64,000 nt of DNA from Odontocerum albicorne (lineage: Eukaryota; Arthropoda; Insecta; Trichoptera; Odontoceridae). Of the stretch, positions 1 to 11,439 are shown one piece after another; position 1 is the first letter of the stretch; each line of letters begins with the position of its first letter. Position numbers and translations under genes: made by a program. Under the pieces are notes generated by a model. The model had not been told where the DNA came from and searched no databases. It worked only from the letters and a program-made list of their open reading frames with translations. The stretch lies in assembly GCA_949825065.1 (NCBI GenBank), contig OX463846.1:3987366-4051365 (forward strand), read 5' to 3'.

Positions 1-890
1 TGGTTCTCCTATCCCTCAGAGAGATTGAGCAGTCTTGCGGAAAGTTTGGTATCTAAACAGCGTTATATAAATCGTAATTTTATTGTTATATTCATTTCAA
101 TGGTATTTGATAAAAAAGGTAACAATTACAAATCAACTTTGACATGTAAACAGTGTTATGCAATTTATAAAATAAGATGAACAAGCCACACAATCACAAA
201 GCAAAGCAGTGTAATTTGGTTAATTATTTCCAGCAAGAACGACTAACACTTTACTCGTGTAAGTAGTTAAAGCAATATGAAAGAAAAAAATATGTCGGGT
301 GGGCCATCAAAGAAAGTATAACATGACAAACTGAATTAGTTCCAGACTATTTAAATACGAGTATGTGCTGACAATCTTAAATAATGTTGTCAAAGTCTTT
401 GACATTTTCTTCTATCTCAAAACGATGTAAAACGCATCACTTCCAACGATAGACTTTTGTCCAACTCAATTCATAGGATTTGTTTATTAGTTTGAAGTTT
501 ATAAAACGAAAAAGCTTCCGCTGTTTGCATTTATTTTATTAAATATAACATCGTTGTGGGGTAACCATATTACCGAATTGACATCCAATATTGTTATTTC
601 TAGAGAAGCATACAAAAGTTTAGATGATTTTAGCTTTTAAAAGTAATTTACAAGTCTCAGTACGAAACTCAGGCTAGAAAATGCGACAGGTGTTATTTTA
701 TATACATATACGCAAAACAAAGCTCAGCTTATAAAAAACGAATATAACAACCACCCATTGGTAAAAACCACACTAAAATCTTTTTTAAAAAAAGCTTTAA
801 AAAAATCCAGAGTTCGAAGACATCTTATCAACTAACATATGTTACGGATGTCTAAATTTCTTCAGGAAAAAAATCTCATATTTAAAACAA
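1..890. other. Non-coding flank with SINE-like debris
   Basis: I see no coding exon here. Bases 1-110 weakly resemble 42106-42210, which suggests a shared dispersed repeat. Bases 735-850 resemble the reverse-oriented SINE family seen at 3940, 4235 and 46660, with the run of 'aaaaccac' and an A/T-rich block before a decayed B-box remnant. Confidence 0.4.
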
Positions 891-1149
891 ATTACAATTG
901 TAATTTATTTTTAACAAACACTGTTTATTCCACTTTTTTGTGACGGTATAACCCTCAAGGCTTTCACCTCATCTTCAGGGGAGCGCAAACAAGACTAAAT
1001 GCTGTTCGAACTGGTACCGATATAGACGCTTCAACGGTTGGAGGCTGGGGGGTGAGGAAGGCTAGGGATAATTTCGGCCAAGAGCGGGGAGATTTTGGGG
1101 AAATAACTGTCCTACAGATGTTCCGATCGGTATACTTAGCAACAGTGGT

Positions 1150-1419
1150 GTGTATAAACTTTTATGTGCTGACTGTGATAATTTCTATATAGGAAAGACA
1201 GGAAGATCTTTTGAAAAGAGATTTCGTGAACACAAATCCGCCTTAACAAATCCTCTAATTTATTCTGAAATGGCTAATCATTGTCACCGTGAGAATCATA
1301 CTTTTCCTATCGATGATGCCAAATTCTTACATATTAGTGGCAACGGAAATAAATTGGACAGATTAGAGGCCCTAGAAATTTCGAAGTCAGTATACCGATC
1401 GGAAACTACTTATTACTAA
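1150..1419 (+). pseudogene. GIY-YIG endonuclease domain fragment of a Penelope-like element
   Basis: This is the C-terminal endonuclease of a PLE reverse transcriptase, which nicks target DNA for reverse transcription. The frame is open from before 1150; the codon just upstream is GGT, so the motif reads G-V-Y-K. The YIG of the signature follows about 12 residues later (F-Y-I-G-K-T-G-R-S-F), then the conserved R and E-H pair (KRFREH) and the late acidic residue in L-D-R-L-E-A-L-E-I. The upstream reverse transcriptase is absent, so this is a remnant. The ORF stops soon after the endonuclease, whereas copies B and D continue into the pLTR. Confidence 0.75.
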
Positions 1420-1440
1420 TTCTTAAAACACTATAAAGCT

Positions 1441-1518
1441 ATTGTAATTTATTTTTAACAAACACTGTTTATTCGAAAAAAGTGGAATAAACAGTGTTTG
1501 TTAAAAATAAATTACAAT
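1441..1518. repeat. Perfect 34-bp inverted repeat
   Basis: Bases 1441-1474 and 1485-1518 are exact reverse complements, separated by 10 bases. The arms are PLE pLTR end sequence, so this is a head-to-head junction of two pLTR ends. Such a palindrome could form a strong hairpin. Confidence 0.9.
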
Positions 1519-1874
1519 GTCTTTAAACCTCCACAACGTTAATGCCTTAACTATAAACAACAAATTACAATTATTTTTAATACGCAACGTTGAAAAAATT
1601 CGGAATATGATATTTAGAAAGAATCTAGATTTGTACTATTTTATATTCAGAAAAAAAAAAACAACTTTTGTAAGTTGCATTTCTTGAATACTCAAAAAAT
1701 GTCAAGTATTTTCTCTTTAAAAAAATGCATCTTTTCATTATGTTTTTAACACATTTAGAAGTACATAAGATTGTCAATTTTGCACGATTTAAAAAAATAC
1801 ATCATTTTTTTCTCCGAGTATTTGGATAATGCCTAATAATAACTAATATCATAAATCTATTAATTAATACTGTC

Positions 1875-2418
1875 CTCATAAGCAAAACGCAGCTAATGGC
1901 AAAAGTTAAGTCTTGAGAAAACTGCACTTTTATGTTTTTCATTTCTGCTTAAAAATGTGATTCATTTTAGATCCTCAGTGAGATACAGGCAAAAGTCTAG
2001 TTTACTGGGGACACGACAAATGAAAGGCAACAAACCCAGATCCATTAAAATTGTATGTCCAAATCAAATAACCTGTTGTTTTTTCGCAAATTGTGTATAT
2101 TTATTATCATGTGGAATAATAAATAAATAAAAAAATAAACAAAAAAACCAGTAAAATGTGATTCATAAGCAAAAACGCAGCAAACGCTTAGGCACCTGCT
2201 GTCTTTTTCCTTATGAATCACATTTTACTACTTTTTTGCTTAGAAAAACCTAGTATTTTGTAAAATTAAAGAAGACATTATGTCGATTTTTGTATTGAAA
2301 TAAACGGTTTTCTGTATTTTTTTTTATGGATTATGGTTCAGAATTTATATGGGATATTGCCTCATACTTCGTTAAATTTCTGATTTTTTTCCCGTTAGCT
2401 GCGTTTTTGCTTATGAGG
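1875..2418. mobile_element. Palindromic DNA element with 25-bp terminal inverted repeats
   Basis: The left end (from 1875, CCTCATAAGC...) and the right end (to 2418, ...GCTTATGAGG) are inverted repeats of about 25 bp with one indel. An internal inverted copy of the same motif lies at about 2153-2230. No transposase is present and no target duplication is clear, so the superfamily is not assigned. A LINE 3' end is inserted inside it. Confidence 0.6.
1966..2152 (+). mobile_element. 3' end of a jockey/CR1-like LINE
   Basis: This matches the 3' untranslated region of the LINEs at 28171-30998 (reverse) and 39868-40815. It ends in an A-rich tail of AATAAATAAA type. It is flanked by a target duplication AAAATGTGATTCAT just before 1966 and again from about 2155. 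Only the 3' end was copied, as in a 5'-truncated LINE. Confidence 0.75.
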
Positions 2419-3299
2419 TCAGAATAAGTATAACTGCGGTTTCGCGGAGTTGGGAAACAGTTTCCAATACCCAGTGCAGAAAAAAAATATCCGAAAGTTT
2501 AGTATTGAATACAACGTTTGTCTAAAATTTATAAATATTGATGTAACAATAAAAATAATCATTGAATTTACTAAATAGTTTAGCGAACAGTTATTTAATG
2601 ATACGAGTATTATATACAAATATTATCGTTTCTGGTCAAAAGTTATGGTTGGTCAGTGAACTTTGTTTAAAATTCGCATGTGATACATATTTGTAAGAAA
2701 TTATTTTTTCTTATCTTACTGGTTAGCCAACTGGATTATCCTATTTCTTAGTAAACAGGTTTCCTATAGATACTCTCCTACTATAAGTTTTATTTACCCA
2801 CCAAATTTCAAATCAGTTTCAAAAATCGTCTTGTAGTGCACGTTTAAAAAAAAAACAGGTATGTCTTCCTAAAGTATCCTTTAATAGAATATATAATTTA
2901 ATATAACTTTACTATTTCCATTTATTATATAAATCTTTATCTCTAATCTCGAGATTCTCTTAAAATCAGAACCATTGATAAAATATCAATTTATATTTTG
3001 CTATCTAATATTGTATTTCAATTTGTCATGTCTAAGTTTATTGTCTTCCAACCGGGTGGTTATGGGTTCTATTATCGAAGGAACCCAATTTATTTTAAAA
3101 AGTTTTCTAATCTAGTTTTCATTTGTCCCTTTAACATCTTACTAATTGGTCGAAAGAGATTATCATATAGCAATAAACCCGCCAACTTTTACTGTACATT
3201 TATCCGATCATTTCTTAATCCATCATGTATTTTTTTCTATACAAGGCACGCATCAATATCACTTGTCATTAGCTATCATTATATCAATAAAATATAATA
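2419..3299. other. No recognised feature
   Basis: AT-rich sequence. The short open frames look random and show no conserved motif or splice-framed exon. One TACGAGTA octamer lies at 2602. Confidence 0.5.
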
Positions 3300-3730
3300 A
3301 TAAAAAAATAAAGATATACGTGTGAGTAGATATACGAAAACATTGAGATGGAGCGATGTTTCTATAGTAAAAATTAATATGATAATTAATCAATAAATAT
3401 CATATGTTAGAAACAAAATTGTTTTTTTATCAAAGATTATATATATACGAGTGAGTAGATGAATGAAAACATTGAGATGGAGCGATGTTTCCATAGTAAA
3501 AATTATCATGATAATTAATCAATAAATATCACATGTTAGGAACAAAATTGTTTTTTTAATTAATAAACAAATATCACATGCTAACATAGAAACAAAATTG
3601 TTTTTTAATTAATTAATAAATATCACATCTTACAAACAAAATTGTTTTTTATTTAATTAATAAATATCACATCTTAGAAACAAAATTGTTTTTTAATTAA
3701 TTAAAAAACATCACATGTTAGAGAAACAAA
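3300..3730. repeat. Degenerate tandem repeat
   Basis: Two units of about 130 bp at 3310-3550 (shared 'gaaaacattgagatggagcg') pass into shorter units of about 55 bp built on 'aaacaaaattgttttttaat' and 'aataaatatcacat'. Confidence 0.7.
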
Positions 3731-3939
3731 GATTTGAAAAAAAAACAGTTTTCGCAAAAAACGTAAATTTTGAAGTCCCTTGATATTTAAAAAAAATGTC
3801 CTTATCCAACATACCAACTGCTAAATTTAGTAGCGTAAGTTCTGATATTTTTTTTTAAATTAATACGCTTTTGTTGTATACTCGTACGGTATAACTTGTC
3901 ATGTGGCGTTCTCTTTCAACCTATTAGTAAGATATTCAA

Positions 3940-4330
3940 GAGGCCTTAAGTAAAAACCTGACTGGAATCCTTTTAAAAATATATCTGGGTTCCAATGGGA
4001 ATCGAACCCACAACTTGAGGGTTGGGAGAAATATACAACTAAGTTGTATATATCTCCATTCCGCATATCCGCATTATACGAGTAAGTTCTTCAAATGCTT
4101 TTCTTTCAATTACGTACACAAATAAGGGGTAGAATTTATAAAGAAGCTAATACAATTTTATTGTATAACACTTTTGTACAACTAGACCGATTAGTTCTGT
4201 ATACAACGATGATTAATACAATACAATAATAATTCCAACCAACCATAAATGAAAACCATACTTAAACCCTTTTAAAAAAAGCCCCAATGGAAATCGAATT
4301 CGCGTTTCCTGAGTTGAATGACAGACATCT
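3940..4330 (-). mobile_element. Two reverse-oriented tRNA-derived SINE fragments
   Basis: At 3945-4030 and 4235-4320 the sequence runs 'aaaacc..actggaatccttt' and then GGGAATCGAACCC or a decayed form. That is the reverse complement of a tRNA B box (GGTTCGANNCC). The same layout recurs at 46660-46750 and, decayed, at 735-850. Confidence 0.5.
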
Positions 4331-4727
4331 TACAAACTGTGTCAATGAGTTCGGAATTTATTTAGAAAAAAAATAACGTTAGTAAAAAAGTACATTTTTT
4401 ATGGAACCTTGCAGAAATTCGAAATATAACATTAGAAAATAATCTCATTTTCTGTTTTTATATTCAGAAATAATATTTTTTGTAAGCAGTCTTGAATACT
4501 TAAAATAATTAAAGTATTTTCTATTCCACGAATGCGAACTTCACTTCATTCCGTATTCTACCATACAGTACAGGCGTGATGGTATGTTTATATGTATGAA
4601 ACCAAAAATTTTGAAAACGATGGTGTTATGACCTGACTGATGGTGTCGTGACATCATAATATCCATCAAGTCACTCATTCGAGGGTACCACAATGGTATT
4701 TTTTGTGGGGATGTTTTATTTATTTTC

Positions 4728-4800
4728 GGCAGTCGTAATCTAATGGTTAGTATTTACACTAAGCATGCAGGTACTCCAGGTTCGATTCCTGTCCATTTCA
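4728..4800 (+). mobile_element. tRNA-like SINE head
   Basis: A D-arm-like block (TAATGGTTAG) and a good B box (GGTTCGATTCC at 4779-4789) are spaced as in a tRNA. The same head recurs at 33512-33585 with substitutions, so it is a dispersed SINE rather than a working tRNA gene. Confidence 0.55.
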
Positions 4801-4899
4801 TTTATAAAAAATAGATTTTTGTTGCAACTTAAAAAGTACATTTAATCTACAAAATATACATTATATAAAACTGCCTACCGAAATGCTGCAACAGGTTGA

Positions 4900-5345
4900 A
4901 CCTACCGAATGTCTTAAAAGTGTAATCTCCTTGTCGATATACTTGACCTATTCCAAATCCATACACTTTCTAATACAATACCTCTGATTTCTCTGACTTT
5001 CTACGTTTCCTTCTTTCGAAATATCACTCACTCGATTCAACCATACTCGCCTTGATCTTCCTATATCAGCCCTTTCTTCATATTTTTTTTAGTATTCCTT
5101 CATTCATTAGTTCCATGTGCCTAAAACATCGCAAGGTTTTTTTTTTCATCTTACTCAATAACCCTTAATTCCCATTAATTCCTTATTACTTAATTCCATA
5201 TTCTTCATACATTGTCACCTCATGTGTTATTTTAAGTACACGCATTTCTACAGCATTAATTCAGCTCTTTCCTGTCTTGTTCCATGTCTAAGTTTCACTC
5301 CCATACATACAATTTGGAACTAGAATACTGTTATGGACTATTATC
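4900..5345 (-). mobile_element. RTE-like LINE 3' fragment
   Basis: The antisense of this stretch matches the C-terminal coding end of the RTE family seen more clearly at 46990-47820. Shared blocks include 'cacgcatttctacagcatt' and 'gtttcactcccatacat'. The frame is broken. Confidence 0.6.
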
Positions 5346-6095
5346 TTGGTATATTATTATGTATTTGTTAACGACTCTGTTGCATACAATTGACGACATT
5401 TGCTCTGCTAAGTGTATTTGAGATTCTCACAAACACCTGTTAAAATGAATAGATTTTCTCAGTAATCGAAATATTATTAATATATCTTAGAACTAACAAA
5501 ATTTATCTGTACGCAAACAGAACTTGAATATCTTAAACTACTGAACTTAACCTTCTAAGAACTTATCTTATTCCTTAATATTTGTCTTGTTTATATATTT
5601 TATTTATCTAAGTTAGGATCTTCAAGAATCATCGAAAATTATTTTTCACATAAATTTTGGAGCAAACCCAAAGTTCTGCCCAATATTTATTGTAAATAAT
5701 TTTATCTTTGACTTTTCTTTCATATTTATTTTAGAAGCAAACGTGTCTACCAAATTAATAAAAAAATTGTAGGGATCTTCAAGAGATCAGAAAATATTAT
5801 AAATGTAATTTCTAAAAAACAATATACTTGTATATGATATTCTATACTGGATTAAAAATATGTTGAGAAAAGTACAACCGGTCGGATGAATCTTCCAACT
5901 CTCTAGAAATGTTTTTCAAGACTTGTTTAAGAAAACAGACTTTAGCCCATTTTTGGAACTATCAGCAATCAAATCCGATATTCCCGGTTCGAATGCCAGC
6001 TAGTCGTCTTGCAAATTGCATAACGTCAAATATTAAAAATTATTTGAACTAAAAATATAATATTACGTTTTTTTTTATAAATTTAATTTAAAATA
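5346..6095. other. No recognised feature
   Basis: AT-rich. Short direct similarity exists between about 5630 and 5770 ('gatcttcaagaatcat' / 'gatcttcaagagatcag'). No gene or complete transposon is visible. Confidence 0.4.
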
Positions 6096-6099
6096 TAGA

Positions 6100-6296
6100 G
6101 GTGCATGGCTGCGCGGTAACGCACTGGACTTCCGTGCGGAAGGTCGTCGGTTCGAACCCCGCACTGTGCTACTCCCCTCGAATGAATAGTGAGAGAAGAT
6201 CAAGGAGAGTATGGTTGGATCAAGTGAATGATATTTTGAAAGAAGAAAATATAGATAGTCTGAGAAATCTTAAAAGTTTTATTAGAAGGTGTATGG
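6100..6296 (+). mobile_element. SINE with tRNA head and RTE-like tail
   Basis: Bases 6100-6170 form a tRNA-like head: an A-box region near 6106-6127 and a perfect B box GGTTCGAACCC at 6149-6159. Bases about 6196-6290 resemble the 3' region of the RTE-like LINE whose reverse copy is at 46990-47200. This fits the known SINE design in which the tail is borrowed from the LINE that mobilises it. The element is cut at 6297 by the (GAA)n tail of a reverse LINE. Confidence 0.6.
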
Positions 6297-6625
6297 TTAT
6301 ATCTTCTTCTTCTCAGTGTCATGTTAGGTCCCCCCCAACGTTGAATATCACTTGAGAGTAGACATCCTTGTCCCCGGCAGCCCGAAAAAGATCTCAAACG
6401 CCCCTTATGCCAGTCCAATCACGTATATTGCGGAGCCAGGATATTTGCCTCCTGCCAACACCTCTTCGGCCTTCTATTTTGCCTTGGATGATCAGGTGCA
6501 GTAATTTATACTTTGCTCCTCTAAGTACATGCCCCAAACAGGACACCTTTTGGATTTTTATATTAGTCAGCAACTCTCTATCAACTCTGGCGCTTTGAAG
6601 AACCCTTGTAATGCTGACCATATCC
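6297..6625 (-). pseudogene. LINE reverse transcriptase C-terminus, fragment
   Basis: The reverse-strand frame 6394-6621 encodes a typical LINE C-terminal tail: K-x-S-C-L-G-H-V-L-R, then L-L-H-L-I-I-Q-G-K-I-E-G-R-R and G-R-R-Q-I-S-W-L-R-N. The 3' end on the left has a GAAGAAGAAG tail (reverse complement of 6303-6315). Polymerase and endonuclease domains are missing. Confidence 0.65.
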
Positions 6626-6739
6626 GTTATAAAAGAGGTTAAAAATATGCGTCGAGATAGGAACGTTTGACGTTCTGTTATCTCTAGAGGCCTATATCGA
6701 CACGGAAATGGCGTGGTACTCGTAGTATGTATGTATCCC

Positions 6740-7436
6740 CTTAACCTTATTTGAGAAATAAGGGAAATTAATGGGTAACTTGTAGAATACTTGAATACTT
6801 AATGTAAACATAATATATTTTTGTAACCTTGTTAATATTTGGATATTATTTGATAATTCGAATAATACAAAAACCATTTTATACGAGTATCGATGTATAT
6901 TGGTTGCTTATAAAAATATGTCCATTTTGAGTTTCACGTGACCAACGAAGTTTTTATGCGGTCAGTTCTCCCTATTAACGTTTCTACGTAGGATGTTTGT
7001 TTCTGCTGACCAATGTTTGATAAATGGCAATTATGGGTCATTATTTTTGTTGAGTGTTACTATGCCTGAACGGTTTTGTGTTAACTTGTACATAATTGCT
7101 TTCGTTTAGAGCTACCTCAAGAAGGAATTATTTTATTTGTTTTTTTTATTTATAATATTTAGGTAAAAAATAATTGAAAACAAATTAGAATCGACTTTAC
7201 TAACATCAACCTTTTTATATATTTGTTAATTTAAAACTTTCATGCAAATACATCTAGCATATTGGTTACTTAAGTTGCGGGCTTTTTTTCATAATATATA
7301 TTTTTACCCATAACCGTGACATTAAATTTAACAATATTTGAGAAAAACTAACAAAAATTTAAATAAAAGATAAATCTCAAAGAAAATAGAAATCGGGATG
7401 GAAATAGTGAGAGAGGTAAGGAATAGAAATATTTTG
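6740..7436. other. No gene; short RTE 3' remnant just upstream
   Basis: The last bases of an RTE 3' end lie at about 6690-6735 ('ggaaatggcgtgg...tatgtatgt') and contain a TACTCGTA at 6717. The rest is AT-rich without recognisable features. Confidence 0.4.
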
Positions 7437-8068
7437 ACGTGCTTATTTCATCATCATTGCCGGGCCTCGCAATCGAGGATCCCCTCGCCACTCTAACGTC
7501 AGTCCTGAACCGTTCTCCCTCGTCGATCGTGTGATCTTCTGTGAGAGAACAGCCCGATCCTGGATGCGCACTCTCTCCCGCAAATGCCACAAACATATGG
7601 ACCCTGCTGAGCCGCCTGGCTATGTTGACGCATCACGCAGACTGTTTCTCATACGTTTAGCCGTTGAGACGCCATCAGCCCGAGAACAGATGGCTCTCCA
7701 ACCCTCGCGGTCCCGAGCCACCTGCTCCCAGTCCTCAGGCGCCCCGCACAAAGTAAGCGACTCTCGCAGACTTTCCTTATAGCGTTTCCTCTGCTCACCA
7801 ACTCTTCGCTTGCCCACCACTTCCCCGTACAAGACGCGTTTTGGGAGTCCGTGATCGCCCATGCGTATCACATACCCGGTCCACCGCAATTTCGCCTTTA
7901 CAACAATATCCTGTATAGGTTTACAGCTAGATCGCTGCAGGACCGAAACATTTGTGACATGATCACTCCAGTGGATCCGAAGAATTCGGCGAAGGAAACG
8001 CTGGTGGAACAATTCGAGGCTTTGAGTGTGCGTTCTATAAGGAACCCAAGTCTCAAACGTGCTTATTT
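7437..8068 (-). mobile_element. 5'-truncated LINE with 12-bp target duplication
   Basis: The reverse-strand frame 7620-8012 (130 residues) is the C-terminal part of a LINE polyprotein: F-L-R-R-I-L-R-I-H-W-x-D, then L-R-W-T-G-Y-V-I-R-M and L-P-K-R-V-L-Y-G-E. It continues in another frame (7449-7600) into a C2H2-like knuckle and a GATGATG tail. ACGTGCTTATTT at 7437-7448 and 8057-8068 is a perfect target-site duplication, so both ends are defined. A frameshift and the missing 5' part make it dead. Confidence 0.8.
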
Positions 8069-9230
8069 ACATTATTATTGAGTATCGATAAGGATGAAGC
8101 ACATTAAGTTAACCCAGGAAGATCGTTCCATAGTCGAACCAAGTGAACCGCAAAATATGACGTGTAGAATGATGTGTGATGCATTGGTATACAAAGACCA
8201 AAAATATGTTCAAGAACTCTCATTTCATACTATTTTTAACTTCAACAATACTTATTATATCCCTGACATATATAATACTTATTGTATCCTTAACATATAC
8301 AATATGTATTGTATCCTTTGTATATAAAATACTTGTATTCTTAACATAATACTTATTGTATCATTATCATATGAAATACTTATTTTTATTAATAATTAAC
8401 CAGCGTAACATCCTGCAGTGTGAGACATTAAACAATGAACGCGAGATATAGCTATGCAGAAACGTTTGCTTGCTAATTTTCATGATAATGGTTCGTTTGT
8501 TATACATGAGTCTGTAATTTTCGAAGGAAACTATATTTAGCTTTAAATTGATTCATCTTCAAACCGATTGGCTACTCAGATTTAGTGGCGTAAAATAATT
8601 GTTTTGTCGCATTTGAAATTTTCTGTGAAATGTACTGGCAACTTTCTAGGCTGTTAGAACGTCAGGTCTTAAGTTACTTTATAAGAAAAAAATCTATGCT
8701 GCGAGTCATTCCGTCGTCACTACTATTATTTTCACACTCATGTGTGTCGCCACCTGAGAAGGAGTCCCTTTGCTCAGTTCCTTCTTCGTCACTACGTGAC
8801 ATCGCGCTCATAAAAAAATAAAGGAGATTTCGATCTTCTAGTGTAGATCGCGCTGGATGAGAACTTATGTTGTCCCCCATAACGGCGTGGGTGGTGGTGG
8901 GATCGAACTGAACTGAATATGGTTTATTTTTTCTCTAAAATAGCGCGTCCCTTTCAATAGTTTCAAAACCTTGTATTTTGTAATAATGTATTGAATAATT
9001 CAGAAGTAATAAAATTTATCACAATGCATTTATTAGAGGCGGGAAAAATAGTTTTAAAATTATCCAATATAACAATATAACATCTTATGTTATGTTATGT
9101 TATCATCTTGTTCATTTATATTTATAAATTATAATATGTAAACTAAGCACATTGCGATATGATTTTTAGTTTGTTGTACATCACATTCGATTCAAAACTT
9201 GATAAGATTATTTGAAAATATTTATCAGTA
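8069..9230. other. Non-coding, with short tandem repeat at 8230-8370
   Basis: At 8230-8370 there are about five units of roughly 28 bp built on 'acttattgtatccttaacat'. The remainder shows no supported exon or transposon. Confidence 0.45.
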
Positions 9231-9235
9231 TTTCC

Positions 9236-9790
9236 CTATTTGTCTTTTACAAATATCTGTGTCAGATATTTGCTTAAGACGACGGGAGTTACTATGACGG
9301 GAGTTCTATGTGATCCGAAAATGCCAGTAAAGTTAAAAGGAAAAGTATACCAAACGATTGTCAGACCCGCACTCTTTTGTGGCTCTGAATGCTGGACGAT
9401 GTATAACTCTAACTCTAGGCAACTAGAAACTGCTGAAATGCGCATGCTAATATGGTCAGCTGGTGTGTCCCTAAAAGATAAAATAAAAAACTCACGCATT
9501 CGTTGAAGCCTAGGTGTTACAGACATCAACAGTAAGATGGAAGAGAGGCGATTGAGATGGTATGGGCACGTTGGACGCAGAGTACCCGATCACATTGTGA
9601 ACCAGGCAATCTCCATGGATCTTCCTCGAATAACAACCAGATAAAGACCAAATAATTCATTGATGGTGCAAAAAGATAACCTGATGCAGAGACACGGCCT
9701 GGGGTACGTAGTCCGGGACAGAAAAGCATACAACCTGAGGACGAGGAGAGCTGACCCCAACAGTCTTCGTAGACAATGAGTTGAGATGGA
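9236..9790 (+). pseudogene. LINE reverse transcriptase C-terminal fragment
   Basis: The frame 9240-9506 reads through the post-polymerase region typical of RTE-like and related LINEs: M-P-V-K-L-K-G-K-V-Y-Q-T-I-V-R-P-A-L, G-S-E-C-W-T, E-M-R-M-L-I-W. After a stop the next block continues as R-R-L-R-W-Y-G-H-V (about 9545-9575). A further block gives Y-N-L-R-T-R-R-A-D-P near 9728-9760. Stops and shifts make it a pseudogene. Confidence 0.7.
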
Positions 9791-9949
9791 GCCAGGGAGA
9801 AAAACATAAAACGTTATGTTTAAATTAAGATCAATATTTGATGCTTTAGGAGAATACATGAAGAAAGGCTTACAAAAAATGCGCAGTTCAGGTATGAGTA
9901 GAAACCATGGTAAAGTCTTTTTATTTAGTTGATCTTCATCAAAAAAGTA

Positions 9950-10135
9950 TTTTTGAATTAAGTAAATGATAGTTTGAAATAGGAAAATGAATAGTCAGAG
10001 AAAACGTACGAGTTGTATGAATGTAGAAGAGATTAAAGATTGGTGTCGCGATAGAAAAGTCTAACGTTTTCTCCTCTTTGCCTACCCTGACAATCCTTGT
10101 AGAGCACCAGCCCTTCGTGCCTATGTAGCACGGTG
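9950..10135 (+). mobile_element. RTE-like 3' UTR fragment
   Basis: This resembles 16955-17150 and the reverse of 46990-47130. It contains 'gtagaagagatta', 'gatagaaaagtct' and then 'gcctaccctgaca', the conserved tail of the RTE family in this window. Confidence 0.55.
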
Positions 10136-10139
10136 AAGA

Positions 10140-11435
10140 TGGTCTTTATTCTACCTTAATCTACCAAAACTTCTCTAATCATTTCTAGCTTTATTTCATA
10201 GGATTTATTTTACCTTAATTCGTTTGGTATTACACTTCCATCTTAAAAAGTACTACTAGCGAGTCTATTGCCATGTATCAATTCGTTCTAAATCACCAGA
10301 AAAAAATACATGCATACATGCCATAACGCCATGTCCCTTTTGAGGAAACCAAAGAGGTGAGAACGAACACTTTTTCATGACTACATATATATTTCGCCTT
10401 CTTAAGTCCATACAAAACAAACTACTTGAACCAGTTTGATTCGCGTTGTTACCCTAATTAAGAAAAACTACCAGTTTAGTTCTCACTTATGGAGTATTTA
10501 GCGTCTAGTTGGTTGTAAGAGTTTCCTACATAGTTATAAACTTTGGCAGGTCGTTCTGTTTACAATCAATATATGGAAGAATACATTTTCTTACCTTGTC
10601 TTATAAAAATGTATTACTTGATCCAATCCTACTTTCCCTTAATCCTCTTCTCCCACGATACATTATCACGTTCACGTTATTATTGGCAGCTTTACGATAC
10701 TCTTCTAATTCGGTTTTTTTTTCTAAACATTGACCTATTACGACCTGTGTTACCTAGTCAGTTAGATGCTTGTCTTAAACCCTGAGGACTACGGGCTCGA
10801 TTCCCATCACAATCCATTATTTCAATTATTTGAAGATCATTTTTCTGGTTAGTTAAAAGAAATTTCATATTAAATCACCCCGCCAGAATGTATTTTATAC
10901 AATAAGAGTTGAATACAGTAGAATAATATTGAAAAAAAAAAACATATTTCAAACAGTTTATAGATATTGTATCATGAATGTCTCAAACTTTTCATAACAA
11001 GTGATGTCAATAAAAATAAGTTTATAAAAATTTATTGACATAGTTGAAATATTTTATTGGACACTTAAAGTTTTCCACGAATTATTCACGCATTAAAATA
11101 TAAAACATAACACAAATTTGGTGAATATTATTATTAAAAGATGTAATACTTTGCTAAATCTTGAATATAAAAGGATGTTGGATAAGAATAAATAACAAAT
11201 AGGAAGAAAAACTATTTCGATTTATAACCAAAAACATTTAAGCAGTAGATAAATTAGGATTGTAAAAAATTGTTTGCGTTTTCAAAAGTTATATAAAATT
11301 GTCTTAGAGAAAATTCAACACAAAGATGGCGCAATTAATATAAACCATATATTTTTATTTTACTTTGCCATTTTTTTTAATAATTTTTATTTTTCGTTAA
11401 AAAACTAACTAATCAAAAATTTCTTGAACCTTTTA
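10140..11435. other. Non-coding; tRNA-like remnant near 10754-10815
   Basis: At 10754-10815 a stretch ending GGGCTCGATTCCC resembles a tRNA anticodon-to-T-arm half, probably a SINE relic. Nothing else is recognised. Confidence 0.35.
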
Positions 11436-11439
11436 AAAT

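Larger units (their letters stand above)
893..1560 (+). mobile_element. Penelope-like element, copy A, with inverted terminal repeat
   Basis: A PLE remnant. Bases 893 to about 1140 are an inverted copy of the element's 3' end (pLTR). A forward fragment of the GIY-YIG endonuclease follows, and the forward pLTR end lies at about 1480-1560. The same 3' sequence recurs at 14005-14705, 22545-22790 and 32905-33245. The inverted arm has lost about 9 bases from its hammerhead-like core (no GAAAC), unlike copy B. Inverted and partial pLTRs are typical of PLEs; assignment to PLE rests on the endonuclease type. Confidence 0.75.

Noticed and set aside
7531..8327. Forward-strand frames opposite the reverse LINE
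   Set aside because: They are shadows of the reverse-strand LINE frame and lack motifs.
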